DNA of 8,473 bases, taken from NCBI GenBank assembly GCA_023425285.1, contig JAFACY010000305.1:1-8473 (forward strand), read 5' to 3'. The DNA is from Bacillota bacterium (GTDB lineage: Bacteria > Bacillota > Clostridia > Tissierellales > Sedimentibacteraceae). Position numbers and translations under genes: made by a program. The notes under the pieces were generated by a model. It saw nothing but the letters and a program-made list of their open reading frames with translations. It did not search any database and was not told the origin of the DNA. Positions 6,725-8,473 of the stretch are shown piece by piece; positions within the stretch are counted from its first letter, which is position 1, and each line of letters begins with the position of its first letter.

Positions 6725-8056
6725 TTATTTAAGATAAGTGTTCAGGAAATCTTTATTAATTTCTTCCGGTACGAGACTTCCTCCGGTTGCCCAGCTTATG
6801 TGTGTTGCATTTTTCATTTTATCTGTCAGTTGTTGTTTACTGATATATTCCCTTCCTGCTTCGGAGCTTTCCATTTTTATCACTCCCTCAAAGCCGGCAC
6901 AAGCTGATGGTTCAATGTCTATGTGCTCAGAATTATGAAGCATTCTCATATTGTCATACAGCTTGTAATCCTCTATGGTGAAAACTCCTCCCAACAGATA
7001 ATCCATCATCTTTCCAACAAGCTTGGACGGTCTTCCCACAGCCAGTCCGTCTGCATGAGTTTTTCCGTCTATGCCCAGGTCCTGGACGCTTATATCGTTG
7101 TGAAGTCCCGTTGCCATACCTATGAGCATGGAAGGTGCATGAGTGGGCTCCACAAAGAAGCAGTGTACATCATCCTTATAAATTGATTTGAGACCATAGG
7201 TTATGCCTCCCGGAGCTCCTCCCACTCCGCATGGGAGATAAACAAACAACGGGTTATCCTTATTCACGGTGATGTTCATATCCTCCAGCTGCTTTTTCAG
7301 CCTTCTTGCGGCAACCGCATAGCCTAAAAACAAGTTCATTGAATTTTCGTCATCCACAAAATAGCTCATAGGGTCCTGGTCTGACATCTTTCTTCCTTCT
7401 TCAACTGCCTTGGAAAAATCTCCGTCATATTCAACGACCTGTGCACCCTTGGATCTGAGCAGATCCTTTTTCCACTGCTTTGCATCTGATGACATATGTA
7501 CTATTACGTTAAAACCCAATGTTGCTGAGGTGATGCCTATGCTGAGACCTAAGTTGCCTGTTGAACCAACCTGAATTTTATGCTGACCAAAAAAATCCCT
7601 GAATCTTTTTTCCGCCATGACTGAATAATCGTCAGCTTCCTTCAGTATGTTGTTTTTCAAAGCAAGATCTTCCGCATATTTGAGAACCTCATATATACCT
7701 CCCCTTGCCTTAACAGAGCCTGCTATGGCAAGATGACTGTCCATCTTCAAAAGCAGTTTCCCCGAGATTTCAGTGTTGTAGGATGATATAAGTTCCTGTT
7801 TCATATTATCTATTTCTTGTATCGGTGACTCTATGATACCATGTGATTGTTTTGTTTCGGGAAAGAGAATTTCTATAAGAGGGGCAAATTTATCCAGACG
7901 TCTTTCTGCATCATCTATCAAGTCTGTATCAATATGTATAGTCTTTGCAGCTTCTTCATACTGCACTTTTTTTGGATTGAGCCATAAAACTTCCTTTAAT
8001 TGAGCTATGTCCCTTAAATTTTTGCTGCTGTTTATAATTTCTTCTTTATTTATCAT
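6725..8056 (-). CDS. dsdA: D-serine ammonia-lyase (D-serine dehydratase)
   Basis: PLP enzyme of fold type II that converts D-serine to pyruvate and ammonia in the cytoplasm. At 443 aa it is almost exactly the length of E. coli DsdA. Landmarks are SHLAIAGSVKARGGIYEV with the PLP-binding Lys116, the phosphate loop VGSTGNLGLS (163-172), a second glycine-rich PCGVGGAPGG (275-284), FFVEPTHAPSML, and DGLAVGRPS. The C-terminal SWATGGSLVPEE holds the usual serine/glycine segment near the cofactor ring. The start is ATG 8056, with AGGAGG 5 nt upstream. It is flanked by a strong hairpin upstream and a 139-bp gap before hisS, so it is probably a single-gene unit. No LysR-type dsdC regulator is in the window, unlike enterobacteria. 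No key residue appears to be missing. Confidence 0.95.
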   Translation of the reverse strand: MINKEEIINSSKNLRDIAQLKEVLWLNPKKVQYEEAAKTIHIDTDLIDDAERRLDKFAPLIEILFPETKQSHGIIESPIQEIDNMKQELISSYNTEISGKLLLKMDSHLAIAGSVKARGGIYEVLKYAEDLALKNNILKEADDYSVMAEKRFRDFFGQHKIQVGSTGNLGLSIGITSATLGFNVIVHMSSDAKQWKKDLLRSKGAQVVEYDGDFSKAVEEGRKMSDQDPMSYFVDDENSMNLFLGYAVAARRLKKQLEDMNITVNKDNPLFVYLPCGVGGAPGGITYGLKSIYKDDVHCFFVEPTHAPSMLIGMATGLHNDISVQDLGIDGKTHADGLAVGRPSKLVGKMMDYLLGGVFTIEDYKLYDNMRMLHNSEHIDIEPSACAGFEGVIKMESSEAGREYISKQQLTDKMKNATHISWATGGSLVPEEINKDFLNTYLK

Positions 8057-8101
8057 AGAATCCTCCTGTTCTAATTGTTCATTTACTGTTGTTCGCTATG
8101 T

Positions 8102-8137
8102 ATAATAAGCAGGGCGATGTCCCGCCCTGCTTATTAT
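8102..8137 (-). terminator. Strong hairpin terminator after the DUF2922 gene
   Basis: A perfect 15-bp stem (8102-8116 with 8123-8137; core AAGCAGGGCG) with a 6-nt loop ATGTCC. It lies about 23 bp beyond the DUF2922 stop codon. The stem has a GC-rich top; the minus-strand 3' arm ends in CTTATTAT, so the U-rich part is within the stem and no long U-run follows. No plus-strand gene reads into it, so it most likely ends the small upstream operon. Confidence 0.7.
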
Positions 8138-8164
8138 TATACCACATTGTGTTAAAAATCTATA
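8136..8164 (-). promoter_or_regulatory. dsdA: Possible dsdA promoter overlapping the hairpin
   Basis: Minus-strand TATAAT (8141-8136) preceded by TGG makes a perfect extended -10. The -35 position 17 nt upstream (8164-8159) reads TATAGA, a poor match, which extended -10 promoters can tolerate. Transcription would begin near 8129, inside the hairpin, leaving a long leader (about 70 nt) before dsdA with most of the hairpin at its 5' end. Confidence 0.4.
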
Positions 8165-8372
8165 TTAAAATTTCTTCGTTTGTGGATATTATTTCGGCTG
8201 ATTTTATTTCAACCAAGTCACCTTTTTTTGTTTCAAATATATTCTTAGAAATTATATTGTCCATAACTGCTCTTACCTCGGCTTCCGTCAAACCGTCTCT
8301 CGGTTTATCGACGGTCAATGAAGTTGTTGCTCCGTCCAAGGTCTTGAATGTCATCAATAGCCTTTTTGCCAT
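8160..8372 (-). CDS. DUF2922 family small protein
   Basis: 70 aa, full length for the family. The pattern is characteristic: MAKRLLMTFKT, then a TTSLTVDKPRDGLTEAEV stretch, AVMDNIISKNIF, and a GDLVEIKSAEII end. No signal peptide or membrane segment is present, so it is likely cytoplasmic. The function of DUF2922 is unknown to me; in Bacilli and Clostridia it is usually the second gene of a two-gene unit after a DUF1659 gene. The ATG at 8372 has AAGGGGTGA about 6 nt upstream. The gene ahead of it ends 69 bp upstream, and the hairpin at 8102-8137 follows it. Confidence 0.88.
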   Translation of the reverse strand: MAKRLLMTFKTLDGATTSLTVDKPRDGLTEAEVRAVMDNIISKNIFETKKGDLVEIKSAEIISTNEEILI

Positions 8373-8441
8373 AGTATCACCCCTTTATTATATTTCCGTT
8401 CAATTCCCGACTCAAAATTATCATATCAGATTATGGTGTTA

Positions 8442-8473
8442 TCAGTCTTCATATATCAGCTGCGACTCTTCCA
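8442..8473 (-). CDS. C-terminal tail of a small gene, possibly DUF1659
   Basis: Only nine full codons are in the window. In the frame ending with TGA at 8444-8442 the peptide is EESQLIYED. DUF1659 proteins commonly end in a similar acidic tail of the type V-x-x-S-x-L-x-E, and they normally lie just before DUF2922 genes, so position and tail agree. The other two minus-strand frames also stop within about eight codons, so the frame choice rests on resemblance alone. Confidence 0.35.
   Translation of the reverse strand, partial: EESQLIYED

Noticed and set aside
8387..8415. TTGAGT-17-TATAAT promoter ahead of the DUF2922 gene
   Set aside because: The predicted start near 8380 would cut off the AAGGGG ribosome binding site at 8381-8386, leaving a leader of about 8 nt; probably chance in AT-rich DNA.
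1..8473. CRISPR array, tRNA, rRNA, transposase or phage genes
   Set aside because: No regularly spaced repeats, cloverleaf or rRNA-like sequence, or transposase/integrase motifs were seen on either strand.

Overview
The window reads as a low-GC Gram-positive genome of the Clostridia/Tissierellia type. The support is AT-rich intergenic DNA, strong AGGAGG-type ribosome binding sites, sigma-A-like promoters, a DUF2922 gene, an OmpR-type regulator with a Firmicutes-style multi-membrane sensor kinase, and dispersed palindromic repeats of kinds I associate with Clostridia. I cannot name the species.

Layout. Positions 1-4194 (minus strand) hold one operon read right to left: a secreted GH26-family glycoside hydrolase, an OmpR-family response regulator, and a large membrane sensor histidine kinase whose 3' end lies beyond position 1. 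A good promoter (TTGACA-17-TAAAAT) precedes the hydrolase, and the three genes are 9 bp apart or overlapping. The kinase reading frame is open for all 669 visible codons except for one TAA at codon 50, just after the first membrane helix, so this copy looks broken by a single substitution. Positions 4195-4371 are a divergent promoter region. Positions 4372-5247 (plus strand) hold two short, 4-bp-spaced membrane proteins of the nucleoside-recognition/Gate type.

Positions 5256-5329 are a 74-bp imperfect palindrome between convergent genes. It probably acts as a terminator and resembles a dispersed repeat. Then come hisS (5335-6585, minus), a leader with a different palindromic repeat (GGGGACGGTTC type) and an AT-rich dyad over its promoter, and dsdA (6725-8056, minus), the D-serine ammonia-lyase. 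A strong hairpin at 8102-8137 separates dsdA from a DUF2922 gene (8160-8372, minus). The last 32 bases carry the tail of another small gene, perhaps DUF1659, the usual partner of DUF2922.

How the genes fit together. The hydrolase and two-component system are probably co-transcribed, suggesting polysaccharide sensing or turnover at the cell surface, although the kinase may be non-functional here. hisS (histidyl-tRNA charging) and dsdA (D-serine to pyruvate and ammonia) each appear to have their own promoter and are housekeeping or amino-acid-metabolism genes with no evident link to the hydrolase operon. I see no CRISPR array, tRNA, rRNA, transposase gene or phage gene. No stretch longer than 300 bases lacks a gene.
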